This document shows positions 55,030-64,000 of a stretch of DNA of 64,000 bases, piece after piece. The translations under genes and the position numbers were made by a program. This DNA comes from Azolla caroliniana (taxonomy: Eukaryota; Polypodiophyta). Below the pieces are notes generated by a model, which did not search any database, was not told where the DNA came from, and was given only the letters and a program-made list of their open reading frames with translations. The stretch covers positions 5,952,001 to 6,016,000 of the forward strand of contig JBHGNT010000014.1 of the NCBI GenBank assembly GCA_043228905.1. The letters are read 5' to 3'. Each line of letters starts with the position of its first letter. The first letter of the stretch is position 1.

Positions 55030-57500
55030 CACTTGTTCACCCCCTCAAGTGCGACATGTTGAGATGTTGTAGTCCAAGCATCTCCAAAAAGTATTGTAAC
55101 ATGTCCAGTACGACCGCCTTGGTGAATATGTCAGCAACCTACCAATCGGTACAAACATAACGACGTTCGACTTCACCGCTCAAGACCCGGTCAGGCATAA
55201 ATTGGTAATGCACTTCTATGTGCTTCATGTGAGCATGGAATATAGGGTTCTTGGCCAGTTGTATGTTATTGATGTTGTTGTAGTAGATAGGAATCAGAGT
55301 GGGAACGTCAACCTATAGATCTTGCAGTAGTCTCTTGAGCCATATGGCCTCACATGTCGCAATGGTGGCACCTCTGTACTGAACCTTGGTGCTTGATCTG
55401 GCCATTGGCGGTTGCTTCTTATTGCTCCATGCTATCTCCACGCTCCCAAGGGAAAACATTTGCTTTGTTGGCGGTCATACTTGCTTTGTCCGAGGGTTAT
55501 AGCATTTGTACCCCTTCTGTTCATGCGAGTAGTCGACCAACATGCATTTCTCTGACTTGGCTTCTAGCTTCTTCCGCTTCTCATCTAGTGCATGCACATA
55601 CGCAATGCTACTGAATACTCTTAGGTGCTTCAAATTTGGCTTGCGCCGGAAATACAGCTAATGTGCTGACACCCCTTCCTCCGTGTCTAGAAATCCCATT
55701 TTGGATGTACACAACCGTCTGAACAACTTTGACCCAATAAAGCTTGGGCATGCTTTTCTCTTCTAGCATTGCCCGAGCCGCTTCCATAATCGAATGTTTC
55801 TACATTTCGACTACTCAATTATTCTGAGGAGTATATCTGCAGTTGAATTCGCATCGAATTCGAATTCCCATTTGTTGTAGATAACAATTAAATTGGCTGG
55901 AAAAGTATTCTTTTCCATCGTTCGACTGCATACAATTGATTTTCCTCTCTGTTTCCTGCTCTACAAGATTCTTCAAGTTCAGGAAATAGGAGAAGACACT
56001 ACTCTTCTTTTCTATGAGATAAATCCATGTGTGTTGGATGTAGTCGTCGATGAAGGAGACGAAATATCGAGTCCTACCAATACTCACATTCTGTGCTAGT
56101 CGTCACACATCCAAATGAATTAGGTCAAGCTTGTTATGGTTCCAATATTGCTCGTTGGGGAAAGGAATTCAGTGCTACTTCCCTAATTAACAGTCTTCAC
56201 AAACTTGGGCCTTCCGGCCACCGAACTTTGGCAAGCCGAACCTACATTCTTTGTTCAACAATTTGTCCAACCGACACGAAATTCTTGGTGATTTTCGGAA
56301 CGTACATGACGTCCATGTGTCTCCCTTTCTGGCTGACATGGCTCAAGGGAATGTTACCAACATGCTTGATGGATGTGAGGAATCGTCACCAATTTTGACG
56401 ACCCCCGACTGTTCCGGCTTCTCTAGATATGAGAACCACTCTTCGTGCCTCGTCTTCATGTGATTCAATGCTCTGAAATCGACATAGCGCACCTCGTTTT
56501 GTTTTGAGATGCTCGTCTTTATCGAGTTGGCCTTATGCTTCATTAGAAATGCAGGACCGTTCCGATTTGGTTCGAGCCTTCAACGAAGTGCAATTATTGA
56601 TGATTTCCCTGTGCTTTGCCAGACTCGGCTTTGTCGGAGTTGGCTTTCTTCTTCCACCACTCACTTTCCTTGTGACCCTTCCGGCCACAATACTAGTAGT
56701 AGGTGGCTTTGTTTTGTCTGCCTCCGGCACCAGTCAAACTCTCCTTGCTTGTGGAGGGTCCACTACTGTCGGCACCTCCTTTGTGCCTCCTGTTCTACTC
56801 TTGTCAGCCGCTACCATTGCGTGTCGATCCACTGCGTTCTCCATGACCACGGGGCCTATCCACCTTCGTGTGGTTTTCTTGGACCATAAACATCGATTGT
56901 AGGTTGAAGAATGACAGTGGTTTCTCCCTCGTGCAAATAGTCGTTCGGATTGGCCCCTACCTTGGAGCTAGACCACCAAGGGCAATCTGTACCATCTCTT
57001 CCTCATCCACCGACACATTGATGGACCCTAAGGCATCACATATCTCCTTGATCTTCGTGGTGTATTTGTTCATAGACATATCATTCTGCCTAATCTTGTT
57101 GAGCTCTTAGTGAAACTACAACTTTCAAGCTGTGGTACTTGCGTCTTCTTCAGATTTTCCCATGCCTCCTTTGGCGTCTTTACATTCTGGATGTAGTCTA
57201 GCATCTGATCATGCACACAAGATGCAAGGCATTACAGGACTCTACTTGCTCCTTGCCCCTAGTCCCAAAAATCCTTGTGTGCCGATTCGGGCGCTACTTC
57301 ATTTTCTCCTTGGATGTAACTCTAGTAGCCATGCCTGAGCAGGTACTATTGCATTTTGTATTCTCAAGATGCGTAGTTGCTTCTGACCAACTTCTCTGTC
57401 GGAAGAGCACCGCCCATGCTTTATCCATGTTTCTGTTCTTCCTTTTCCGTAACCTTGCTTATGACTCTCTTTAATAAGCTACGTCAACTGTAGACGATGA
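55030..57500 (-). pseudogene. Copia V Gag-Pol without reverse transcriptase
   Basis: Reading down the minus strand: Gag words RSNYAS, LLRHGY and VDEEEMVQIALGGLAP; a decayed knuckle near 56690; protease VRYVDFRALNHM where the catalytic DSGAS became DFRAL; integrase FVSFIDDYIQHTWIYL and CRYTPQNN (56087-55815), then MLEEKSMPKLYW; then directly RNase H words TIATCE and FHAHMKHIEVHY (about 55370-55200) and ADIFTKAVVLDML. The whole reverse transcriptase is deleted. Dozens of stops show it is one of the oldest elements in the window. Confidence 0.75.
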
Positions 57501-57528
57501 GCTTCTCAACCCACACGCGCTGATACCA

Positions 57529-57843
57529 TGAAAAGATTTACATGTGGAAGCTTGTGAACTAACAATAGGTCGGTTATACGGAAGACGAATAGTTCGTTAA
57601 CAAATAACATAGAGTACAAGAGAGAGAGTGAGACTGAGTGAAAGCAGACCAAACAAGTCTATTACAAAAAAATCTCAGTACAATTCATAGTGTTTATGTG
57701 CACTTTATATATACAAGACCTTCTATTAGGGTCGTTAAGGAGTATTGACATGTACTTCAATGCTCTTAGCAAAGTATTTGAGACAAATGGCCTACGTTGG
57801 ACCTATTTAATAAAATAGGTCGACTCTGTTATTCACTTAGCCA
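57529..57843 (-). repeat. Copia V 5' LTR
   Basis: On the minus strand it ends ...TAAATCTTTTCA directly before the primer-binding site, as in W. It contains TATATATAAAG (about 57703) and a CT-rich stretch (57617-57640 complement). The start, likely TGGCTAAGTG at 57843, touches the palindrome at 57841 and is less certain. Confidence 0.6.
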
Positions 57844-58028
57844 TGTGTTACCGGCCAGCAAGGAGTCCAAAATACGGAGTGAAGGAATTAATTAAGTATG
57901 GTTGTAATAAGCATAGTGTGGACGGACGGACTGGAAACGGTACCCGTCCACACTATGCTTATTACAACCATACTTAATTAATTCCTTCACTCCGTATTTT
58001 GGACTCCTTGCCGGCCGGTAACACATGG
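57841..58028. repeat. 188-bp near-perfect palindrome built from a gypsy LTR start
   Basis: Left arm 57841-57925 and right arm 57944-58028 are 85 bp each with one mismatch and an 18-nt spacer (ACGGACTGGAAACGGTAC). Each arm, read inward, is CCATG then TGTTACCGGCC and the next 70 bases of an LTR like gypsy A's (917-1010). Confidence 0.95.
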
Positions 58029-58075
58029 CACGCCCGTGGGACAGTACCTTGTACGTCGAACCCTTCTCAGCCCCT

Positions 58076-59098
58076 TCATTGTTCACCCAAATTGTCCAAA
58101 ATACTTTGTTCAAGAATTTCCACTTGTTCTTCCGGTTGTGGTTGTTGCGGCTGTGCTTGCTGCTGCTGCTGTGGTTGCGGTTGGGACTGAGGCTGCTCCG
58201 CCTGCTCTGCTTGCTGCTGCTGCTCCGTTTGTTTCGCTGACTCCGGCTGCTCCGTTTGTCTCTCTGACTCCGGCATCTCCGTTTGACTGCTTCCGGTCCG
58301 GTCTCCTTCCCGTAACGGTTCCTCATCACTGAGGTTGACCGTAACCGGTTCTCGTTCTTTCTCTCCCCGGATCCGGGACCTCTCGTAGCTTTCAAACTGG
58401 ATCTGCGCCTCCAGCCTGTCGTCGTCCAGCTGAGCTACAAGTTGCCGAACCTGCCCTAGTTGGTCATCTGCCAAGGCTTGAAAGTCTTCGGCAAGCTCAT
58501 CTCTTATGCCGGTGAAGTCTTCGGAAGTCAGCATATAGCAATCATCTCCCTCCTTCCGCCGGTTCTCTACGTCGGCCCGGAGCAGTTGGAGTTCCGCCGC
58601 GTTCGTGGCCCACTTGGTCCACCATTTGACGGAACCGTTGTCAATCAAGCTCTTGGTCTGGTTCAACCAGGCCCGCATTATATCCTAGATGCGACTTGCT
58701 CCCATTTGCGCTCTACTTTCCACCACTTGTCGCTCCTCCTTCAACTGCTTGATGAGATTTGCCGTATCCTCCGCCTGCTCTCTGTAGCGCGTCAGCTGCC
58801 CTTGATATGTCGTTTGCAGCCTCTGCAGTACCTCCGCCGCTCTTTCTTTTTCCGCCTGCTGTTGCCTGAGGAGCTCTGTCCGAACCTTCTCTGCCTCCTC
58901 CAACCGTCTTCTGGTTTCCGCTTGTTCCTTGGCGAATGCGGTTGCGGTCCGATCAACTACTTGCCGGAGCTCATCCGTCCGTTCCTTGTGCTCCGTTTGC
59001 AACCGTTTATACTCCCGGTGCAATTGCTCAAATTCCTCCGTTTTTTGTTTGAGCTTGGCGTTGATCTGGCGATGGTTCCGGTCCTCCCGGTCCTTTAC
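58076..59098 (-). pseudogene. Coiled-coil and Gln-rich ORF, probably gypsy-associated
   Basis: One minus-strand frame from 59098 to 58076 with a single TAG at 58687-58685 (CAG to TAG fits). It enters from the LTR of Z2, so its start is missing. The first part (REYKRLQTEHKERTDEL, EEAEKVRTELLRQQQAEKE, RYREQAEDTANLIKQLKEER) is a long charged coiled coil. The second has WWTKWATNAAELQLLRADVE, an acidic middle and a C-terminal Gln/Pro-rich tail. About 50 bases after its stop comes the LTR start in the palindrome, in the same orientation, the position of a 3' extra ORF in some gypsy elements. Its function is unknown. Confidence 0.5.
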
Positions 59099-59710
59099 TG
59101 ATGGAAATAGTCGTCAACACTTTCCAAACTTCACCTCTCGGCCACAACCAAGGAAACACACGGATCGTTGTTGCAGAAAATGGGAAATGCAGAAGTAAAT
59201 AGAGGGACACACAATTTAACGTGGAAAACCCTGTACGGGAAAAACCACGGGAGTACAAGACTCCGAACCAATACTATGCACAGAGAAGTATACAATGGCG
59301 AGCTGCAAGGCGACGACCTTGAGCTCGCTGTCCTCGCCACAGGCGGCGGAAATACACAGAGGCGTCTACCTCTTCCTCTCTTACGCTCTATCTCTCTCTC
59401 TCTCACGGCTGCTCTCTCTTCACTCCTCTTGAGTGGAAAAACAGAAAAATGAGTAGCAACATTAAAACTGTTTGCCCTAAGTCATATTTATACACATATG
59501 ACTTTGGGGATATTTACAACTATAGCCTCAGGGGCCCTTGGAAAACATATTCACGGATATGTCCCCGCATCCGGATCTCTCTCCGGGTACATTCGTCATC
59601 CGGCTCCGAAGCCGGGGTCTTCATCATCCGGTTCCGAAACCGAAACCGGGCTTGTCGGCATTCATCTCCGACATCCGACCATCCCATCCGAAGGGACCGT
59701 AATCCCAACA
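59099..59710 (-). repeat. Copia Z2 3' LTR
   Basis: 612 bp, same ends as Z1 (TGTTGGGATTACGG ... TTTCCATCA on the minus strand). A polypurine tract (complement of CTCCCCCTTCAC, 59713-59724) precedes it. Confidence 0.93.
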
Positions 59711-59720
59711 AACTCCCCCT

Positions 59721-62700
59721 TCACTTCGGCATGGGATGTCTCTCCAATCCGATCCTCTTCCAGCATGCTTCCAGCTTGTCGGGTGTGAGCACCTTGGTCA
59801 GCATATCCGACCCGTTCTCGTCAGTGTGGACCTTCGTCAGCACGAACTCCTTGTCTTCTATCCTTTCCCGGATCCAGTGATATCTTCGCTGGATGTGCTT
59901 CGTCCGGGAGTGATAGGCCGCGTTCTTCGCAAGGTGGATTGCACTCTGACTGTCGCAGTAGAGTCGGTACTCCTCCTGCCGGATACCGAGCTCTCTAATG
60001 AAGTCCTTCATCCATATTATTTCCTTGCCGGCTTCAACAGCCGCCATGTACTCCGCCTCCGTGGTTGACAACGCAACCGTCTTCTGCAGCCTCGACTGCC
60101 ATGAAACAGCTCCCCCTGCATACGTCATCACATACCCTGATGTGGACCGGCTGGTATCTGCATCAGCCGACATATCCGAATCGGTAAAGCCGTCGAGTTC
60201 GGGCTTACCGGAGCCGAATCGGAGGCACACGTTTGCCGTGCCCTTCAGGTATCGGAGTATCCACTTGGCCACGTTCCAATGCTCTTTGCCGGGATTGCTC
60301 ATGTACCGGCTCACCACTCCGACTGCGTATCCTATGTCCGGTCGGGTACACACCATCGCGTACATCAAGCTCCCGACGGCAGAGGCATATGGTACTTTCA
60401 TCATGTCCTCCTTCTCAGCCTTTGTCTTGGGGCTTTGCTTGCTGGACAGCTTGTAGTTTGCCGGGAGTGTTGACCCGACTGGTCTTGCTTCCGACATGTT
60501 GAACCGGTGAAGCACCTTTGTCACGTACTTCTCCTGTGACAGCCACAACTGCTTCTTCTTCCGGTCCCGGATGATATGCATCCCTAGTATTTGCCTCGCC
60601 GGACCCAATTCCTTCATTGAGAAGGTTCGGTGAAGAGCCTTCTTCAGCATCCGTATCTTGACCTTGTCCCGCCCGACGATCAACATGTCGTCCACGTACG
60701 GGAGGAGTATTAGGAAGTCTCCTCCTTCGAACTTCTTCACAAACACGTAGTGGTCGGACTGCGTTTTGAGGTACCCTTCGTCGGTCATGAAGGAGTCGAA
60801 CTTCCGGTACCATTGCTGGGGAGCCTGCTTCAGTCCGTAAAGGCTCTTCTTCAACCGGCATACCAGGTGCTCCTTCCCTTTCTTCTCGAATCCTTCCGGT
60901 TGCTGCATGTAGATCTCTTCTTCGAGGTCACCGTGAAGGAATGCCGTCTTCACGTCCATCTGTTCTACCTCGAGGTCCATGCTTGCCGCTATGCTCAGCA
61001 CCGTCCGGATGGAGGTCATCTTCACTACCGGGGCGAATATCTCATCGAAGTCGACGCCCTTCTTCTGCTGAAACCCCTTCACCACGATCCTGGCTTTGTA
61101 TCTCGGGGGGTTTTCGGCATCTCCCGGTTTCAGCTTGAACACCCACTTGTTTCGAAGTGCCCGCTTTCCTTTCGGCAACTCCACAAGTTCATATGTGTGG
61201 TTCTCATGCAGGGAATCCATCTCATCCTGCATGGCACTCAACCACCTGCGGCTCTGGGTGTCATGCTTTGCTTCTTCAAAGCTCTCCGGCTCCCCCTCGT
61301 CGGTTAGCAGCACATGCTCTGGTTCCGGAAATCTCCGGGGGGGCCTTCTCTCTCTTAGAGGATATCTCCGTTCCGGAGCTTCGGTAACCGGTTCTTCCGA
61401 TTCTTCTTCATCCGAATCCATTTCGGGATCGGGGCCGGTTCCGGTATCATTTTCATCTTCTTCGGCCGGTTCTGTTTCTTCACCGTCTTCGGCCGGATCC
61501 TCGAGTGCTAACCGGTCCCTTGCCGGTCGGGACTGCTCCTCGTAGAGTTGATCCTCACCGGTCGACTTGGAGCTCTTCATCTTCTTCTCCGACTTCCAGT
61601 CGGCGAGTGTCTTGTCCTCCATGAAGATGATATCACGACTCCTGAATATCTTCTTGTCGACCGGGTCCCATACTCGGTAGCCGAACTCATCGTCGCCGTA
61701 ACCGAGGAATATGCAAGGCCGGGTCTTTGGATCTAGCTTTCCTCTCCGAACCTTTGCCACATGCACGTATGCGAGACACCCGAACACCTTCAGATGCCGA
61801 TAGGATACTTCCCTACCGGTCCACACTCTCTGCGGCGTGTCCCCGTCCAAAGGTACTGAGGGTGATCTGTTTATCACGTATGTCGCCGTCGACATCGCCT
61901 CAGCCCAAAACCCCTTGGGTAATTCCGCATGCGCCAGCATACTCCGGACCCTCTCCATTATGGTCTGGTTCATCCTCTCGGCCAGCCCGTTTAGTTCCGG
62001 CGTCTTCGGCACAGTAAACTCGAGCCGGATTCCCTTCGAGCGATAGTACTCCTGGAACTGCCCCCTGTATTCCCCTCCGTTATCCGCTCGTATCGCTTTC
62101 AGCTTCTTGCCGGATTCCCTTTCCACTCTCGCGTGGAGTTCTTTGAAGACGCACAACACTTGGTCCTTTGTCTTCAACGGTGTCGTCCACAGCTTCCGGC
62201 TGTGATCATCAATGAATGTTACGAAGTACTGGGCTCCGCCATGTGACTTCGTTTCTACCTGACACACATCAGTATGCACCAACTCCAAGGGTGCGCTACG
62301 TCTCGTCGGTGGCCTTGAGTGGAAGGAGGTTCGGTTCTGCTTACCGGCCAGGCAATCGGTGCACTTCTCCAGGTGCACATGCTTCACTGGAATAAGGTTG
62401 TCTTCTGCAAGCCTCTTCATCCCCTTCTCACTCATGTGGCACAGTCTCTTGTGCCACAGCTCACCGGCAGTGTCGGCTGCCACGTTCAACTCTTCCGGAC
62501 ACAACCAGGCATTCATAAGGTACAGTGTGTTGACTTTCCGGGCCCGAGCCACTATCAGGCTCCCCTTGCTGAACTTCATTACGCCATTCTGGATGCTACC
62601 TGTGTAGCCTTCATCGTCTAGCCTCCCGGCCGAAATCAGGTTCAAACGAACCTCCGGAACGTGTCGGACATCCTTCAGCAGCATTTTGCATCCGGTCGGG

Positions 62701-63794
62701 GTTGTCAACCACACGTCTCCTATGCCGGCAATTCGGCACGTACCTTCATTTCCCATCCGAACACAGCCATGCTCACCGGCTGTGTAGGATGAGAAGTATC
62801 TTCTCTCCGGGGTCAGGTGGAACGATGCTCCAGAATCGACCACCCAAGTCGTCTCATCGCCGGCAATGTTTAATTCACCTTCTTCGGTGATGAGCATGAT
62901 CTCTTCCTCACTTGCCGCGAGTGTCGTCGTTCCTTTCCGGTCCTGCCCTCGCCGATCCGGACCTCTCTGGTCCGTGGCTCCCCGGTATGCACCGTTTCTC
63001 TCCGGTGACTTCTTCGAATCGGTGTCGTCGGCTCCGTTGTCCTTTCGGTAATGCCGACAATTCTTCCGGAAGTGCCCCGGCTTCCCACAGTGGAAGCATG
63101 TGGGTCTTCCTCTTGACTGCGACCGGGTCCCCGACTTCTCCCGTCTTTGCGGACTCCGGTTCCATTGTCTTCCCCGATCTGATTCGGTAAACAACATCTT
63201 CGGATCGGAGGCCGGTTCTTTATCTCTCCGACGCGCTTCTTCGTTCAAAATACTTGTCTTTACCGTTTGTAGGGACAAGTTATCTTCGGTGCAGGAGGTG
63301 CTGAGAGTCACCACCAAGTTCTCCCAGCTTTCCGGCAATGTACACATCAGAATGATGGCTTGCATTGCATCCTCCAGCGGGAACTTAATCGCCGCAAGCT
63401 GGTTCACGAATCCCATGAACGTGCTTACGTGTTCCACCATACTCTCGCCGTCCCGGTACTTGAGGTTCACTATCTTCCTCATCAGGGAGGTCCGGTTCAA
63501 CGCATTCTTCCTCTCGTAGAGGCCTGACAGCTTCCGCCACATCTCATATGCGTTGGTGTCGTTCGCCACATGTTGTAGAACGCTCACGTCGACGTATTGC
63601 CGAATGGTTGCAACGGCTTTTTGGTTCAGAAGCCTCCATTCCGACTCAAGTACCCCTTTCGGTATTTCCGACCTGTCAATCGGTTCGTACAGGTCCCGAA
63701 CAATCAGAAGATCCTCCATCTTGATCTTCCAGTCGGCGTAATTCTGCGCATTCAGCACCATCATCCCCGGCTGCCCGTTGCCGCCGCCTTCCAT
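59721..63794 (-). CDS. Copia Z2 Gag-Pol polyprotein, uninterrupted
   Basis: 1357 codons without a stop. The ATG is 16 bases after the primer-binding site and matches the Z1 start. Domains: Gag with NYADWKIKMEDLLIV; zinc knuckle CFHCGKPGHFRKNC (from about 232); protease WVVDSGASFHL (Asp about 320); pre-integrase LWHKRLCHMSEKG; integrase HTDVCQVE, FIDDHSRK, NGGEYRG, ELNGLAERMN; reverse transcriptase RYKARIVVKGFQQ, MDVKTAFLHGDLEEE, PYVDDMLIVG; RNase H STTEAEYMAAVEAG, YCDSQSAIHLA. Just before YVDD the usual Leu is Pro (CCG where Z1 has CTG), which could weaken reverse transcriptase. Products would be capsid, protease, integrase and RT/RNase H in cytoplasmic particles. Confidence 0.95.
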   Translation of the reverse strand: MEGGGNGQPGMMVLNAQNYADWKIKMEDLLIVRDLYEPIDRSEIPKGVLESEWRLLNQKAVATIRQYVDVSVLQHVANDTNAYEMWRKLSGLYERKNALNRTSLMRKIVNLKYRDGESMVEHVSTFMGFVNQLAAIKFPLEDAMQAIILMCTLPESWENLVVTLSTSCTEDNLSLQTVKTSILNEEARRRDKEPASDPKMLFTESDRGRQWNRSPQRREKSGTRSQSRGRPTCFHCGKPGHFRKNCRHYRKDNGADDTDSKKSPERNGAYRGATDQRGPDRRGQDRKGTTTLAASEEEIMLITEEGELNIAGDETTWVVDSGASFHLTPERRYFSSYTAGEHGCVRMGNEGTCRIAGIGDVWLTTPTGCKMLLKDVRHVPEVRLNLISAGRLDDEGYTGSIQNGVMKFSKGSLIVARARKVNTLYLMNAWLCPEELNVAADTAGELWHKRLCHMSEKGMKRLAEDNLIPVKHVHLEKCTDCLAGKQNRTSFHSRPPTRRSAPLELVHTDVCQVETKSHGGAQYFVTFIDDHSRKLWTTPLKTKDQVLCVFKELHARVERESGKKLKAIRADNGGEYRGQFQEYYRSKGIRLEFTVPKTPELNGLAERMNQTIMERVRSMLAHAELPKGFWAEAMSTATYVINRSPSVPLDGDTPQRVWTGREVSYRHLKVFGCLAYVHVAKVRRGKLDPKTRPCIFLGYGDDEFGYRVWDPVDKKIFRSRDIIFMEDKTLADWKSEKKMKSSKSTGEDQLYEEQSRPARDRLALEDPAEDGEETEPAEEDENDTGTGPDPEMDSDEEESEEPVTEAPERRYPLRERRPPRRFPEPEHVLLTDEGEPESFEEAKHDTQSRRWLSAMQDEMDSLHENHTYELVELPKGKRALRNKWVFKLKPGDAENPPRYKARIVVKGFQQKKGVDFDEIFAPVVKMTSIRTVLSIAASMDLEVEQMDVKTAFLHGDLEEEIYMQQPEGFEKKGKEHLVCRLKKSLYGLKQAPQQWYRKFDSFMTDEGYLKTQSDHYVFVKKFEGGDFLILLPYVDDMLIVGRDKVKIRMLKKALHRTFSMKELGPARQILGMHIIRDRKKKQLWLSQEKYVTKVLHRFNMSEARPVGSTLPANYKLSSKQSPKTKAEKEDMMKVPYASAVGSLMYAMVCTRPDIGYAVGVVSRYMSNPGKEHWNVAKWILRYLKGTANVCLRFGSGKPELDGFTDSDMSADADTSRSTSGYVMTYAGGAVSWQSRLQKTVALSTTEAEYMAAVEAGKEIIWMKDFIRELGIRQEEYRLYCDSQSAIHLAKNAAYHSRTKHIQRRYHWIRERIEDKEFVLTKVHTDENGSDMLTKVLTPDKLEACWKRIGLERHPMPK

Positions 63795-63809
63795 TTTCTG
63801 CAGCAGCCC

Positions 63810-63821
63810 GCTCTGATACCA
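63810..63821 (-). promoter_or_regulatory. Primer-binding site of Z2
   Basis: GCTCTGATACCA on the plus strand, that is TGGTATCAGAGC on the element's strand, three bases from the 5' LTR. Confidence 0.92.
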
Positions 63822-63824
63822 AAT

Positions 63825-64000
63825 TGATGGAAATAGTCGTCAACACTTTCCAAACTTCACCTCTCGGCCACAACCAAGGAAACACACGGATCGTTGTTGC
63901 AGAAAATGGGAAATGCAGAAGTAAATAGAGGGACACACAATTTAACGTGGAAAACCCTGTACGGGAAAAACCACGGGAGTACAAGACTCCGAACCAATAC
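63825..64000 (-). repeat. Copia Z2 5' LTR, partial
   Basis: The 3' 176 bases of the LTR, identical by eye to 59099-59274; the remainder is beyond the window. Confidence 0.92.

Larger units (their letters stand above)
54759..57843 (-). mobile_element. Ty1/copia element V, 3'-truncated and decayed
   Basis: Minus strand: LTR at 57529-57843, primer-binding site variant TGGTATCAGCGC (57517-57528), Gag, protease, part of integrase, then RNase H and 3' untranslated region, ending at the CA microsatellite. Reverse transcriptase is missing. There is no second LTR. It is the same family as 32127-32596. Confidence 0.75.
59099..64000 (-). mobile_element. Ty1/copia element Z2, coding-complete, 5' LTR cut by window end
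   Basis: Minus strand: 3' LTR 59099-59710, polypurine tract, Gag-Pol 63794-59721, primer-binding site, 5' LTR from 63825 to beyond 64000. It inserted into the coiled-coil ORF (58076-59098); the left flanking pentamer is TTTAC (59094-59098), but its partner lies outside the window. Sequence is nearly identical to Z1. Confidence 0.93.

Noticed and set aside
59449-59880. Long frames opposite to copia Z1 and Z2 as antisense genes
   Set aside because: They mirror the GC-rich coding strand and LTRs of the elements, recur identically with every Z copy and lack independent motifs.

Overview
The window reads as a transposon-dense nuclear segment of a land plant. Evidence: Ty1/copia elements whose primer-binding site is the plant-typical TGGTATCAGAGC, Ty3/gypsy remnants, a LINE, DNA transposons, GT-AG introns and long CT/CA microsatellites. 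No ordinary single-copy host gene could be recognised. The LINE (coiled-coil plus RRM-like ORF1) and the transposase type at 48.9-53.1 kb are not what I would expect in a typical flowering plant, so a bryophyte, lycophyte, fern or conifer is plausible; that is inference.

Layout. 1-4.4 kb: end of a minus-strand gypsy pol with its LTR, then gypsy A (LTR, Gag, protease, broken where reverse transcriptase should begin). 5.1-18.3 kb: degenerate tandem repeats interrupted by a nest of copia elements. X (5759-15113) contains Y1 (6526-11331), and Y1 contains a solo LTR of family Z (10186-10829, 5-bp target duplication). Gypsy C follows (LTR plus a stub of Gag) and runs into a repeat array ending in exact 130-bp units. 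18.8-26.2 kb: a minus-strand copia fragment (U) and the structurally complete but decayed copia W (20309-26219, TSD GTGTG). 26.6-32.6 kb: a DUF4283-like ORF, a nearly intact LINE inserted in a CT/CA microsatellite, and a copia 3' end. 32.6-34.6 kb: pyrimidine-rich non-coding DNA bracketed by a 28-bp direct repeat, with a hammerhead-ribozyme-like motif just after a TATA box.

34.76-40.64 kb: a small hAT-like element (8-bp TSD CTTCATTG) split by the young copia Z1 (35004-40343, TSD TAATA). 40.72-54.13 kb: an AT-rich, 13.4-kb terminal-inverted-repeat element whose ends begin CACTAC or CTAC. It holds two convergent multi-exon genes: a coiled-coil/RING-like gene (+) and a transposase-like gene (-) with motifs DFAENY, WSDG and HGKGEHDGAG. 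It also holds many copies of the palindrome TTAGTACTAA and a solo LTR of family W (TSD AGTAC). This element is the best candidate for an undescribed system.

54.1-64 kb: another copy of the DUF4283-like ORF, a decayed copia (V, minus) lacking reverse transcriptase, a 188-bp near-perfect palindrome made of a gypsy LTR start, a coiled-coil/Gln-rich gypsy-associated ORF, and copia Z2 (minus) with an uninterrupted 1357-codon Gag-Pol, whose 5' LTR runs off the window.

Across the decayed genes most premature stops are explained by one C-to-T change (CAG to TAG, CAA to TAA, CGA to TGA), as expected from deamination of methylated cytosine in silenced transposons.
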